Below, piece after piece: positions 54,729 through 63,996 of a DNA stretch of 64,000 nt (the stretch's first letter is position 1; the number at the start of each line of letters is the position of its first letter). The notes under the pieces were generated by a model. The model was given only the letters and a program-made list of their open reading frames with translations. It did no database searches and was not told where the DNA came from. Origin of the DNA: Chitinophagaceae bacterium (GTDB lineage Bacteria > Bacteroidota > Bacteroidia > Chitinophagales > Chitinophagaceae); the NCBI GenBank assembly GCA_016719815.1, contig JADJYK010000025.1, forward strand, positions 130,097-194,096, given 5' to 3'. Made by a program: the position numbers and the translations under genes.

Positions 54729-56845
54729 TCATTTCAGCAACTGATACACCAACAGGCTTAATAAATAGGCCAGCCCGGTCATATAAACTAATTGAACGAT
54801 TGGCCATTTCCAGCTACGGGTTTCCTTTTTTACAATCACCAGAGTGCTCATGCACTGCATGGCAAAAACATAAAATATAAGCAGCGATAGCCCTGCTGCA
54901 AGGGTAAAGACGGGCTTGCCATCGGGGCGTACCGCACCTTTCATTTTTTCCTTGAGCAACAATCCGCCCCCATCATCACCTTCTACACTATATAACGTTG
55001 CCATGGTGCCAACAAAAACTTCCCGGGCGGCAAATGAGGTAATTAAAGCAATGCCTATTTTCCAGTCATAGCCAAGCGGCTTTATAGCCGGTTCAATTGT
55101 TTTGCCCAGAATTCCCGCATAGGATGACTCCAGTTTTTTTGCTTTCATTTCCCGTGTTAATTCTGTACTCTTTTCTGGCTGCAGGGAAATTTTCTGCTCG
55201 TATTCATGAGAAATTTTATGAATTGCATTTCCGGGACTGAAAGAAGAAAGAGCCCACAGCACAAGACTTATAACCATAATAATCTTGCCGGCATCAAAAA
55301 CAAAAATTTTTGCCTTATTTATCATCGTGGGTAAAATATTATTCCACCTGGGCGAACGGTATGTTGGCAGCTCCAGAATGAAAAACTTTTCTCCTTAATT
55401 TTTATAAACCACTTTGAAACATAAGAAACAATCAGCGCAGAAATGAGTCCAACCAAATAAAGCCCCATCATCACCAATCCCTGAATACTTAAAAACCCCA
55501 GCAGGTATGTATTGGGAATAACCAGTGCTATTAATATGGTATAAACAGGCAGCCTTGCAGAACAACTCATTAGCGGGGTAACAAGTATGGTCAGCAGCCG
55601 TTCTTTTCTATTTTCAATATTGCGGGCACTCATTATGGCGGGCACCGCACAGGCAAATCCGCTAATCATGGGCATCACACTTTTCCCGTTCAGCCCCACT
55701 TTCCGCATCAGCTTATCTGAAAGAAAACTTATACGGGCCATGTAACCCGTATCTTCCAGCAGGGTAATTAACCCAAACAGTATCATTATCTGCGGGACAA
55801 ACACAAGTATGCCACTGAGGCCGGCAATAACACCGTTAATTAACAAATCTGTCCACCGGGTATCGGGCAATGAGGCCGACAGCGTTTCGCTCAGTTTTGC
55901 AAACCCCAGCTCAATCCAGTCCATTGGGTGCTGTGCCAACCAAAAAACACTCTGAAAGAGTAAAAACAAAACGGCAAGTAAAATTAAATAACCCCATTTG
56001 CGATGAAGCAGTGTGTTGTCCAGCCTTTCTGTAAAAAGCGACTTTTGCAACGGGTCGGGTTCCGCAACAGACTGCTGCATAATATGCCTGATGCGACTGT
56101 AGCGTTGCAGTATTTCTTCGGCCTGTGTTTTTGTTGGGTTAAATTTATTCGCAATCTCAATATTTTCAATCGTATCCTGCATGGTTGCCTCCAAAGCAAA
56201 GGACTCGTGGTTGATGAGGTAATGGATTGCTTTGTAATCGCTGAAAGCCGGAAAATGCTTTTTTATTTCTTCAATAGCCGGCCCGGCCAGTTGTTTATTG
56301 TCAATAAAATCCCTGGCGGGCATCCGGTATGCCTGCTGGGCTGTGAGCGAAATGGCTTTTTTCAACTCTCCAATCCCTTTGTTTGTCCGTGGGTTTACGG
56401 CCACAACGGGTACGCCGAGCTCTCTTTCCAGTGCAGCAATGTCAATTTTAATTCCCTTCCGTTTTGCGATATCCATCATGGTAAGGGCAATTACCATCGG
56501 CGTTTTTAAATCTATTATCTGAGTGCAGAACAAAAGATTTCTTTTCAGGTTGCTGGCGTCGGCAACGGCAACAACCAGGTCGGCCGAAATTTCCTTATCC
56601 TCACTTATCAGCACCTTATAACTCACCCATTCGTCAAGCCGCTTTGGGTACAGGCTATAACTTCCCGGAAGGTCAATAACTTCTGCCTCCATATTGCCAA
56701 GAGATGTGGTTCCGGTTTTTTTGTCAACCGTAACGCCGGGAAAATTACCCACCTGCTGGTTCAGCCCGGTCAGGGAATTGAACAAAGAAGTCTTTCCGCT
56801 GTTAGGATTTCCTACAAGGGCGATATGTAATTTTTTGTTTTCCAC
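54729..56845 (-). CDS. feoB: Ferrous iron transporter FeoB, split by one frameshift
   Basis: The N-terminal G domain has IALVGNPNSGKTSLFNSLTG, VIDLPGSYSLYP and the membrane core KSVMPMISGFACAVPAIMSA with RLPVYTILIALVIPN. As read it ends after SFSFWSCQH; one added T in the five-T run (plus-strand A run 55381-55385) gives SFFILELPTYRSPRWNNILP and joins MINKAKIFVFDAGKIIMVIS to the end at 54729, for 705 residues. A GTG at 56845 (VENKKLHIAL) is the likely start, since a TTG further up overlaps the -7 box. It imports iron(II) driven by GTP; feoA is 2.8 kb away. Confidence 0.92.
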
Positions 56846-56860
56846 CGGTTTGAGGGTCTG

Positions 56861-56868
56861 CAAAAGTA
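56861..56868 (-). promoter_or_regulatory. Candidate -7 element of feoB
   Basis: The minus strand reads TACTTTTG followed by CAGACC, 15 bp before the proposed GTG start. Confidence 0.5.
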
Positions 56869-56942
56869 GATTGGGGCGGGCAAACCACCTTACGAAATAC
56901 GGTTTTTGGGTTACGGATGCAGGAAACTATAGTCCACACCAA

Positions 56943-56950
56943 TACCTTTG
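56943..56950 (+). promoter_or_regulatory. Candidate -7 element of the M28 peptidase gene
   Basis: TACCTTTG followed by CACC, 24 bp before the ATG at 56975. It shares the TACYTTTGCACC 12-mer with asnS, mnmG and psuK. Confidence 0.55.
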
Positions 56951-56974
56951 CACCATTAAATTAATACATTCATT

Positions 56975-58649
56975 ATGTTTTTTCGGATTACAAAGAGTTT
57001 GGTCATCGTGTTGGCGCTGGCGGCTTGTTCTGCTCCAAAGAAAATGGCAAAGACAGATACCGGTACAACCGACAGCCTGAAAGCACACATTAATTACCTG
57101 GCTGACGATAAACTGGAGGGGCGACGCACCGGTACTGCCGGCGAGTTGCTGGCCTCACAATACATAAGCAGCAAGTTTTTGTCGATTGGTTTATTACCAA
57201 AGGGCAGCAGTGGTTATGTGCAGCCGTTTGAAGTAAACGAAGGAAAAATAATTGGCCCGGGAACAAAGTTTTCATTTGACGGAGAACATTTAACCGCAGG
57301 TGCCGACTTTTTTCCGTTTCCCTATAGCGCTAATGTCAAAATGGAGGCTATGCCTTCCATTGCCGTGCAGGAAGCCGACATGCCCTGGTTTTTTGACCTG
57401 AAAGATGTGCTTGAAGAAAACAAAAGCAACCCTCATTTCGATTTGAAGGACTACATCCGCACCAATGCAAAAAAGGCAAAAGACAAAGGGGCTTCTGCGG
57501 TTATTCTTTATAACACATCAGCAGCAGATGACAAGCTTGCTTTTGACGGTAAAGACAGAACCGAAATGCTTTCGATCCCGGTTATTTATTTAAAGAAAGA
57601 AATAGCGGGCAAATATTTAAGCGACCCGTCTTCTACAATCAAAATATTTCTTTCAGTTGATGTTACTGAGAAAAAAAGAACCGGAGCCAACGTAGTTGGA
57701 TATATTCATAACGGAGCCGCCAATACCGTAATACTTGGCGCCCATTTCGATCATCTTGGCTACGGCGAAGACGGAAACTCCCGAAATACATCAAAAGTAC
57801 CGGCCATACATAACGGAGCAGATGATAACGCCAGCGGCACTGCTGCGCTGATTGAACTGGCAAGAAAACTTAAGGCTTCAAAAGCGAAAAATAACAACTA
57901 CCTGTTTATTGCCTTTTCAGGAGAAGAACTGGGCCTCTATGGTTCTAAATATTTTACCGAACACCCAACTATAGATTTAAAAACCGCCAACTATATGATT
58001 AATATGGATATGGTGGGCAGATTAAACGACAGCACTAAAACATTAACCATTGGCGGCTATGGTACGTCGCCTGGCTGGCCTGTTTTCAGTCCAACAGCGT
58101 ATCGTATGCCTAACGATAATAAAATAATGCCAACGCTTAACATAAAAATTGACAGCAGCGGCACCGGCCCCAGCGACCATACTTCTTTTTTACAGAAAAG
58201 ATATTCCGGTGTTATTTTATTTTACCGGGCTGCACACCGATTACCACACCCCAAATGATGATGCCGATAAGATAAACTATGAAGGCATCGTAAAAATTCT
58301 TGACAACATAACCGGTGTTATTACTTCACTCAACGAAAGCCCGAAGCTGGTATTTACAAAAACAAGAGAGGCGCAAACCACCACGTCGGCACGGTTCAGT
58401 GTGTCAATGGGTATAATGCCAGATTATACTTTTTCAGGCAACGGCGTAAAGGCTGATGGCGTAAGCGAGGGCAAGCCGGCACAAAAAGCCGGATTAAAAG
58501 CCGGCGACATTATTCAGCAACTGGGCGATTATACTGTTTCTTCAATGGAAAGTTACATGCAGGCTTTAGGAAAATTTAAAAAAGGTGATAAAGCAAAAGT
58601 GAAATATAAAAGAGGTAATGAGGTGCTGGAAACAATAGTAGAGTTTTGA
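56975..58649 (+). CDS. M28-family aminopeptidase lipoprotein with PA and PDZ domains, split by one frameshift
   Basis: A signal with lipobox (VIVLALAACSAP) is followed by the peptidase N-terminal part, a PA-like insert (GASAVILYNTSAADDKLAFD), and the zinc-site blocks VILGAHFDHLGYGEDG, NGADDNASGTAALIELA, LFIAFSGEELGLYGSKYF and NMDMVGRL. As read it stops at 58258; removing one T from the six-T run (58186-58191) gives SFYRKDIPVLFYFTGLHTDY with the last zinc His. A C-terminal PDZ domain follows (AQKAGLKAGDIIQQLGDYTV). Total 557 residues. It degrades peptides in the envelope. Confidence 0.92.
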
Positions 58650-58707
58650 TGATAGAACACGGATAACGCCGATGTAACGGATTATAATAGATTATTCAAC
58701 CTTTACT

Positions 58708-59094
58708 ATGAATCTCATATATCAGGAATTAACGGATATTATTCTAAGGTGTTTTTATACGGTATATAATCGTCTTGGCTATGGCTTTTTAGAAAAAGTA
58801 TATGAAAATGCCATGTTGCCTGAACTTCGCAAGAATGAATTATACTGTGAAAAACAAGTTCCTGTAAAAGTGGTTTATGACGAGGTTATAGTCGGTGATT
58901 AGTATGCAGATATTGTTGTTGAAAACCATGTGATAATTGAACTAAAGGCCTCAGCGGTGCTGGCCGAATAACATGAGTTACAGCTTTTAAACTGTTTAAA
59001 GGCTACAGATAAAGAAATTGGACTGTTGTTAAACTTTGGAAAAATGCCGACTTTTAGAAGGAAGATATTTACTAACGACAAAAAATCTGTTTAA
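58708..59094 (+). pseudogene. GxxExxY-family gene with two in-frame stops
   Basis: The frame starts MNLIYQELTDIILRCFYTVY and contains the family motif GFLEKVY (residues ~26-32). An in-frame TAG follows VYDEVIVGD and an in-frame TAA follows ASAVLAE, but the same frame continues YADIVVENHVIIELKASA and KEIGLLLNFGKMPTFRRKIF to a stop at 59092-59094. Both lesions are base changes, not indels, and are therefore probably real. The family is nuclease-like of unknown role. Confidence 0.85.
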
Positions 59095-59130
59095 CGCTGT
59101 CTTATCTGTGTCATCTGTGTTCCATAGTAT

Positions 59131-59565
59131 ATGAAAATGGTTCTCGACAATAAGGAACTGACCGAAGGGTTTTTTGAAGACACCCGCCTGCTTGGTATTA
59201 TGGCCCCGCTTAAAGATTACCAGTTTTGCTGGCACCTGAATACAAGCATGGGGTTAAACTTCAGGCAGAACAATGAAATAGAAATGAAGCTTGTAAAGAA
59301 AAAGAGGAGCTACTTCTTTTCGGTATATGAGTACAGGGAGCCGACCCGGTTTTTATCGCACTATCTTTACAACAACCAGTTTGATGGCGAGTATTTATTG
59401 CCGGAATTTAAGCATCTTGATTTTTTGTGGCTGATGAAAGGCGATGCCGTAAGTGACGGGGCGCTGCAGGAAACCATACAAATAATAAAAGCCTTAAACA
59501 GCGTACAATTAGTGGTGGAGCTGACGAACGAAAAAATAAAAAACAAAGAACACCTCGTCTTTTAA
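59131..59565 (+). CDS. IPExxxVDY-family protein
   Basis: The 144-residue protein shows the family features [20 protein letters not shown] at the start and [20 protein letters not shown] with LWLMKG towards the end. It is a Bacteroidota-restricted family of unknown function. The start is the ATG at 59131, or the Met two codons later. It is followed by the pterin dehydratase gene 10 bp later, then ctlX, so the three could be cotranscribed. Confidence 0.8.
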   Translation: MKMVLDNKELTEGFFEDTRLLGIMAPLKDYQFCWHLNTSMGLNFRQNNEIEMKLVKKKRSYFFSVYEYREPTRFLSHYLYNNQFDGEYLLPEFKHLDFLWLMKGDAVSDGALQETIQIIKALNSVQLVVELTNEKIKNKEHLVF

Positions 59566-59575
59566 AACTATTTCC

Positions 59576-59815
59576 ATGTGGCAGGAAAGAGAAAATAAGT
59601 TGTATAAAAAATTTGTGTTCCGCAACTTCAGCGAGGCCTTTGCTTTTATGACAAGAGTAGCCCTTGAAGCCGAAAAAATGAATCATCACCCGCTGTGGAC
59701 AAACGTATGGAACACGGTGGAAATTTGGCTGAGCACACACGATGCAGGCGATATTGTAACAGACAGGGATAAAGAACTGGCTCAAAAAATAGATAATTTA
59801 AATACTTCCCTTTAG
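59576..59815 (+). CDS. phhB: Pterin-4a-carbinolamine dehydratase
   Basis: A 79-residue PCD/DCoH-fold protein: [40 protein letters not shown] with the catalytic-type His pair, and [20 protein letters not shown]. It recycles the 4a-hydroxy pterin cofactor. It sits between the IPExxxVDY gene and ctlX. Confidence 0.92.
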   Translation: MWQERENKLYKKFVFRNFSEAFAFMTRVALEAEKMNHHPLWTNVWNTVEIWLSTHDAGDIVTDRDKELAQKIDNLNTSL

Positions 59816-59826
59816 GGGAAGCGGGT

Positions 59827-60747
59827 ATGCCCTTAGCCACTACCATATTAATGATTCGTCCGGCTGCTTTTGGATATAATGAAGAAACAGCTGCCAATAA
59901 TTTTTTTCAAAATAATAGCGGAGCCAACCGTAAAGAGCTGCAGCAAAAAGCAATTGCCGAATTTGACAACATGGTACAGTTGCTGCGCAACAATGATGTG
60001 GATGTGCTGGTGGTTGACGACACGGCCGTTCCGCCCAAGCCCGATGCTATCTTTCCCAACAACTGGCTAAGCACCTCACCCGAAGGAAAGGTGATTATTT
60101 ACCCGATGTATTCTTCCGCCCGCCGCAACGAAAAAAGAGATGATATAATTGAGCTGCTCACAAAAAACTTTGAAACAAAAGATGTGCAGGACTGGGGTGA
60201 ATACGAAGCAGAAGACCGCTACCTTGAGGGAACGGGCAGCATGATAATTGACCACGACAATAAACTGATATACGCCTGCCTGAGCGAAAGAACCAACACG
60301 GTGGTATTAGAAAAATTTGCCTCGGCCAATGGCTACCAGGCAATTGTTTTCCTGGCAACCGACAAGAGCGGCAACCACATTTATCATACCAACGTAATGA
60401 TGGCGCTGGGAGAAAAATTGTGTGTCCTTTGTGAAGAGTCTATTGAAGAAGAATGGGAACTCATTGCCGTACGGCAGCTGCTCGACAGCACCGGCCATAC
60501 CATTGTTGCAATTACAAGAGAGCAGATGCACCGGTTTGCCGGCAATATGCTGGAGTTAAAAAACAAAAAAGGTGAACACCTGTTAATACTCAGCCAGGCT
60601 GCTTATAATAGCCTGCGCCCCGAACAAAAACAAAAGATTGAAAGTTTTGCGAGGTTGCTGCCCGTTGCAATACCCACCATTGAACAAACCGGCGGCGGCA
60701 GCGTTCGCTGTATGATGGCCGAGATCTTTTTAGAAAAAAGGGAGTGA
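59827..60747 (+). CDS. ctlX: CtlX-like citrulline/arginine deiminase-related hydrolase
   Basis: The 306-residue amidinotransferase-fold enzyme has ILMIRPAAFGYNEETAANN, PDAIFPNNWLSTSPEGKVII, the substrate-arm GTGSMIIDHDNKLIYA, HIYHTNVMMALGEKLCVLCE with a catalytic His, and the catalytic Cys in GGGSVRCMMAEIFL. The CtlX subfamily has been linked to citrulline use. The exact substrate is not certain. It lies 11 bp after phhB. Confidence 0.87.
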   Translation: MPLATTILMIRPAAFGYNEETAANNFFQNNSGANRKELQQKAIAEFDNMVQLLRNNDVDVLVVDDTAVPPKPDAIFPNNWLSTSPEGKVIIYPMYSSARRNEKRDDIIELLTKNFETKDVQDWGEYEAEDRYLEGTGSMIIDHDNKLIYACLSERTNTVVLEKFASANGYQAIVFLATDKSGNHIYHTNVMMALGEKLCVLCEESIEEEWELIAVRQLLDSTGHTIVAITREQMHRFAGNMLELKNKKGEHLLILSQAAYNSLRPEQKQKIESFARLLPVAIPTIEQTGGGSVRCMMAEIFLEKRE

Positions 60748-60752
60748 CTGAA

Positions 60753-61547
60753 TCAGCCAAAAAAGATATCGTAGCTGTACCTTAAAATCATAAGGGAAAC
60801 AATTACAAGAAATACATTCCTGATAAAAGCATTTCCCCTCCTTATAGCTGTGCGGCTGCCAAGAATACTGCCGGCCACATTACCCACGGCCATTAAAATG
60901 GCTATCAGCAACAGATAGTTTCCCTGGCGGATAAACACAAAAAGGGCTGCAATATTTGTCATGCAGTTTAATATTTTGGCATAGGCCGATGCAGTTACAA
61001 ACTCATAACCCAGTAATACCACAAAGCCCAGTACAAAAAAACTGCCCGTACCCGGACCGAAGAACCCATCATAAAAACCAACCGCCAAACCAATGAGTGA
61101 GCCGAAAATAATTTTCCTGTTCAGGGATAATTGCTTTGTTTGTACCGACCCAAGATCTTTTTTAAAATAGGTATAAACAGCAATCAAAACCAGTATCACC
61201 AGTATTACCGGTTTTAATGCTTTTACATTAATAGCACTAACCGCCCTGGCTCCTGCATAAGAAGAGGCCAGTGCACACAGCGAAACAACCGCCAGCAACA
61301 GGAATTCAAACTTTACCCGCCGGGCATACTGAAAGGCCGCAACGGCTGTACCGGACAGGGCAGAAATTTTATTGGTACCAAATAACGTGGGCAGGGGCGT
61401 GTTGGGAAAACTGATCAGCATTGCCGGTAGCTGTATGAGCCCGCCGCCGCCCACCACCGAATCAATAAAGCCTGCAGTAAAAGCCAACACAAAAAGTACC
61501 AGCAACGTTAATGCAGAATAATTATGCAGCAGATCTAAAAAGTTCAT
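60753..61547 (-). CDS. TSUP-family transporter (TauE/SafE)
   Basis: The 264-residue protein has eight hydrophobic segments with the family sequence FTAGFIDSVVGGGGLIQLPA in the first half and GFYDGFFGPGTGSFFVLGFV in the second. TSUP proteins move sulfite, organosulfonates or sulfoacetate. A sulfatase gene on the same strand lies 51 bp upstream of the start codon. Sulfur metabolism is a possible common theme, but this is inference. Confidence 0.9.
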   Translation of the reverse strand: MNFLDLLHNYSALTLLVLFVLAFTAGFIDSVVGGGGLIQLPAMLISFPNTPLPTLFGTNKISALSGTAVAAFQYARRVKFEFLLLAVVSLCALASSYAGARAVSAINVKALKPVILVILVLIAVYTYFKKDLGSVQTKQLSLNRKIIFGSLIGLAVGFYDGFFGPGTGSFFVLGFVVLLGYEFVTASAYAKILNCMTNIAALFVFIRQGNYLLLIAILMAVGNVAGSILGSRTAIRRGNAFIRNVFLVIVSLMILRYSYDIFFG

Positions 61548-61598
61548 TAAACAAACAGTGTTACGGCGTACGGTTGATGGTTGATATGCAAAACCTGC

Positions 61599-62902
61599 TT
61601 ATTGTTTTAATTTTTTCCTGTTCGCCTTTTTCTTCGGCGACAGCTCCCCATTGTCTTTAATGCCCCCCGCAGGATTTAATTTGTCAAGCACTTTTTGCAG
61701 CCGCTCTTTTGCGGCAATTGCATCGGTGTTTTTTGTATCGGCCGGCACAGGTATTTCTTCAAACGGGGCCTTGCTCATATCAAACAGTTCGCCCGATTCG
61801 TTAAGCTTCCAGTTGGGTTCCCGCACATACCACTTGCTGCCCAGCTGGTTGTAAATCCAGTTTCGGTGTGCTGCCTTTTTTCCTTTTAGCTCGGGTAAAA
61901 AGCTGTGCCCGTCAATTACACTGTCGGTTGATTGTATGCCCGCCATGTTCATAAACGTGGCCAGGAAATCGCTGGCATCAATCATCATGTCCGATGTTTT
62001 GCCTTGGGGGTTACTGTTTTCCAGTTGGCAATCAGTGGCACAAGCCCGCCGCCCTCCTGCATGGTGGCTTTGTTGCCCACAATTCTTTTCCCGTTTATCG
62101 TTGAACTGTCGGCCCAGAATTTTGCTGTGCCATTATCGCCGGTAAATATCACCAGTGTCTTTTCGCTTAGTTGCAAACTGTCGAGGGCGGTCATCAGTTT
62201 ACCTACTAATTTATCCATGTAAGCCACATTGTCTGCATAGAGAGTATAGTTGTTGGCTCCCGGCTTACTGTCGGGTGTGGGCAGTATGGGGCCGTGCAGG
62301 TGCGACAGCGAATAATACAGGAAGAACGGCTTGCTTTTGTTTTGCGAAATAAAATCAACAGCGTAGTGATGCATAATATCCGGAATGTACTCGTAGTCCT
62401 TCACCACCAGCGGTGTGCCGTTGTGCATTAATTGTTTTCCCTGCACCTGTGTGTTCCAGTAGATGCCGCTGCCTTTGTAAACGAGGGTATAATCAAACCC
62501 GAAGGCGGATGGGGTAAGGGGCAACTGTCCCCACTTGCCGATGGAGGCGGATGTGTATCCGGCCTTTTTTAACACAGCAGGAATCATGGTTTCCACCTGC
62601 GGCGACATTTTACCGGTGCTTACCTGGTTGGAGGCACCGGTGCGGAAAGCATAGCGGCCCGTGAGTATGAGTGCACGGGAGGGGCCGCATAGTGCTGCGG
62701 TGTAACAATGGTTAAATGTTATACCCGTATTGGCCAGCTTGTCTATATGGGGTGTTTTATAATTGTCGGCACCGTAGGCGCCAATGTCTCCAATGCCGCA
62801 GTCATCGGCGAGAATGAAAATGATGTTGGGTTTCTTTTGGGCAAACAGCGGGCTGGTGTTGTATGCTGCATACAGCAGCGATAGCAGTAAAATCTTTTTC
62901 AT
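61599..62902 (-). CDS. Secreted sulfatase, split by one frameshift
   Basis: From ATG 62902 (MKKILLLSLLYAAYNTSPLF) with a signal peptide. PNIIFILADDCGIGDIGAYG binds the metal, and ALCGPSRALILTGRYAFRTG holds the formylglycine Cys (C-x-P-S-R). IFTGDNGTAKFWADSSTING supplies more active-site residues. As read it ends at 61985; one added C in the five-C run (plus G run 62006-62010) gives VTPQGKTSDMMIDASDFLAT to the end at 61599, for 434 residues. The substrate sulfate ester is unknown, and a matured enzyme also needs a formylglycine-generating partner. Confidence 0.9.
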
Positions 62903-62952
62903 GATACCTGTGGGTTTAGTATTCACAGGACAGGTAATGGAGTGCTAAGGTA

Positions 62953-63055
62953 GTTCTTTTGATACCGTTCTTATGTCCCCGCTTTGTGCGGGGCAGGCTT
63001 TGATACAAAAGAACCCTGCCTGACGGCAGGCATGGCGCTGGGCGGTCGTTGACCG
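62953..63055. repeat. Composite intergenic palindromic element
   Basis: An outer inverted repeat GTTCTTTTG (62953-62961) / CAAAAGAAC (63006-63014) encloses the hairpin CCCCGC-TTTGT-GCGGGG (62977-62993). It is followed by CCTGCC-TGAC-GGCAGG (63015-63030) and CGGTC-GTT-GACCG (63043-63055). It lies between the XRE gene end and the sulfatase start. No T-run is present. Confidence 0.6.
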
Positions 63056-63068
63056 GTGCTATATATAA

Positions 63069-63413
63069 TTATACGCTGCCGCTGATTTGGCTGGCGAGTT
63101 GCTGAAGCTGTTTAAATGGTATGGTGGAGAGGGTTTCTTTTACGTTGGGTGTAGTGCCGGTGTGGCGGAGGTTGTGCAGCGGGTGATCGTCTGGCAGGGG
63201 GTGGCTGGCGGCGGGTGTATAGACGAGGATGTCGTTGGGCTCGCAGATGAGGACACGGCAAATGAGCTCGACATGGTCTAAGCGGAAGACTCTTGCCCCT
63301 CTGCTGAGGATGCGGTGGGCGGTGTGCCTGGCGATGCCTGCTTTTACCAGAAATGTGTAGGGATTGTCGATGCTGCGGGCCTTAAATACGGGGGCTAAGT
63401 TGAATGATAACAT
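63069..63413 (-). CDS. XRE-family (Cro/CI type) helix-turn-helix regulator
   Basis: From ATG 63413 it is 114 residues. MLSFNLAPVFKARSIDNPYT is a typical start, and the HTH lies in TFLVKAGIARHTAHRILSRG with RLDHVELICRVLICEPNDIL after it (similar to HTH_26). A Pro/His-rich segment and a short C-terminal helix (FKQLQQLASQISG) follow. A much longer reading from 63926 would translate the 21-bp repeat array into a hydrophobic heptad chain and is not accepted as the start. The array of 13 repeats begins 28 bp upstream of this ATG. Confidence 0.82.
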   Translation of the reverse strand: MLSFNLAPVFKARSIDNPYTFLVKAGIARHTAHRILSRGARVFRLDHVELICRVLICEPNDILVYTPAASHPLPDDHPLHNLRHTGTTPNVKETLSTIPFKQLQQLASQISGSV

Positions 63414-63441
63414 AGATAAGGGGTTTATGGTTAAAAAGATG

Positions 63442-63714
63442 GTGCTAAAAATAGAAACAAAACCGCTAAAAGGTGAAACAACTGTGAAAAAAGTTGAAAC
63501 AAACATGAGAAAAATTAGAACAACTACGCTAAAAGATAAAACAACCCAGCGAAAAGATGAAACGACATTGAACAAACCTGAAAGTAAGTGAGCAGAACTT
63601 AAAACTACTATGAGAAAAGTTAAAACAAATCCGACAAAAGGTGAAACAAGGGTGCTAAAAGGTGAAACTAACCTGCTAAAAACTGAAACTGTAGTGAGAA
63701 AAGGTGCACATGAG
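63442..63714. repeat. Array of thirteen contiguous 21-bp repeats upstream of the XRE gene
   Basis: Thirteen units of exactly 21 bp follow without spacers from 63442 to 63714. The consensus is NTGCTAAAAGGTGAAACAAN; the best conserved core is AAAAGGTGAAAC. Unit starts are 63442, 63463, 63484, 63505, 63526, 63547, 63568, 63589, 63610, 63631, 63652, 63673 and 63694. Units differ at several positions but never in length. A plus-strand frame through it is stopped by TGA in the eighth unit (63589). Confidence 0.85.
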
Positions 63715-63792
63715 GTGGTGAATGGGGCAAGGCCGGTATGCGGTGCGACAGAGAGCTGATTGATGCACTGTGTTTGCGCCCAGGAAAGAAAA

Positions 63793-63818
63793 TACCGTAG
63801 TAGTACGGTAGGTTTTTT
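63793..63818 (+). terminator. Terminator-like hairpin
   Basis: TACCGTA-GTAG-TACGGTA followed by GG and TTTTTT on the plus strand. No plus-strand gene precedes it, only the 21-bp array, so it could end a non-coding transcript or, read on the minus strand, be an operator. Confidence 0.5.
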
Positions 63819-63966
63819 AACGGATAGGTAATAAATTGCATGGGTGAGATTGGGTTTGTGGTGAAAAAGGGTAAGTACACCGTATTGGCGCCGGTTGTAT
63901 TTGCGAAAGTTTTTACTGCCAAACAATTTTTTTAAACTATTATAAACCAGCGTATAAAGAAAAAAA

Positions 63967-63996
63967 GCGAAAGTTTATGACCTGAAAAACTTTCGC
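63967..63996. repeat. Inverted repeat near the right edge
   Basis: GCGAAAGTT (63967-63975) and AACTTTCGC (63988-63996) form 9-bp arms; a further direct copy of GCGAAAGTTT lies at 63903-63912. The role is not clear because the window ends here. Confidence 0.4.

Noticed and set aside
51690..56845. A single feoAB operon
   Set aside because: feoA and feoB are on opposite strands with nadD, chrA and a hydrolase gene between them.
8268..59094. Stop-codon reassignment to explain in-frame TAA, TAG and TGA
   Set aside because: All three codons are used as normal terminal stops by intact genes throughout the window.
5419..62902. Programmed ribosomal frameshifting in many genes
   Set aside because: The sites share no slippery-site design, affect unrelated housekeeping genes, and cluster at plain homopolymers in both directions of error.
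63442..63714. CRISPR array
   Set aside because: Units are contiguous with no spacers, only 21 bp long and degenerate; no cas genes are present.
63069..63926. A 285-residue protein joining a hydrophobic heptad chain to the XRE domain
   Set aside because: The extra part is just the 21-bp array read in a frame that the consensus cannot stop. The XRE family N-terminus fits the ATG at 63413.
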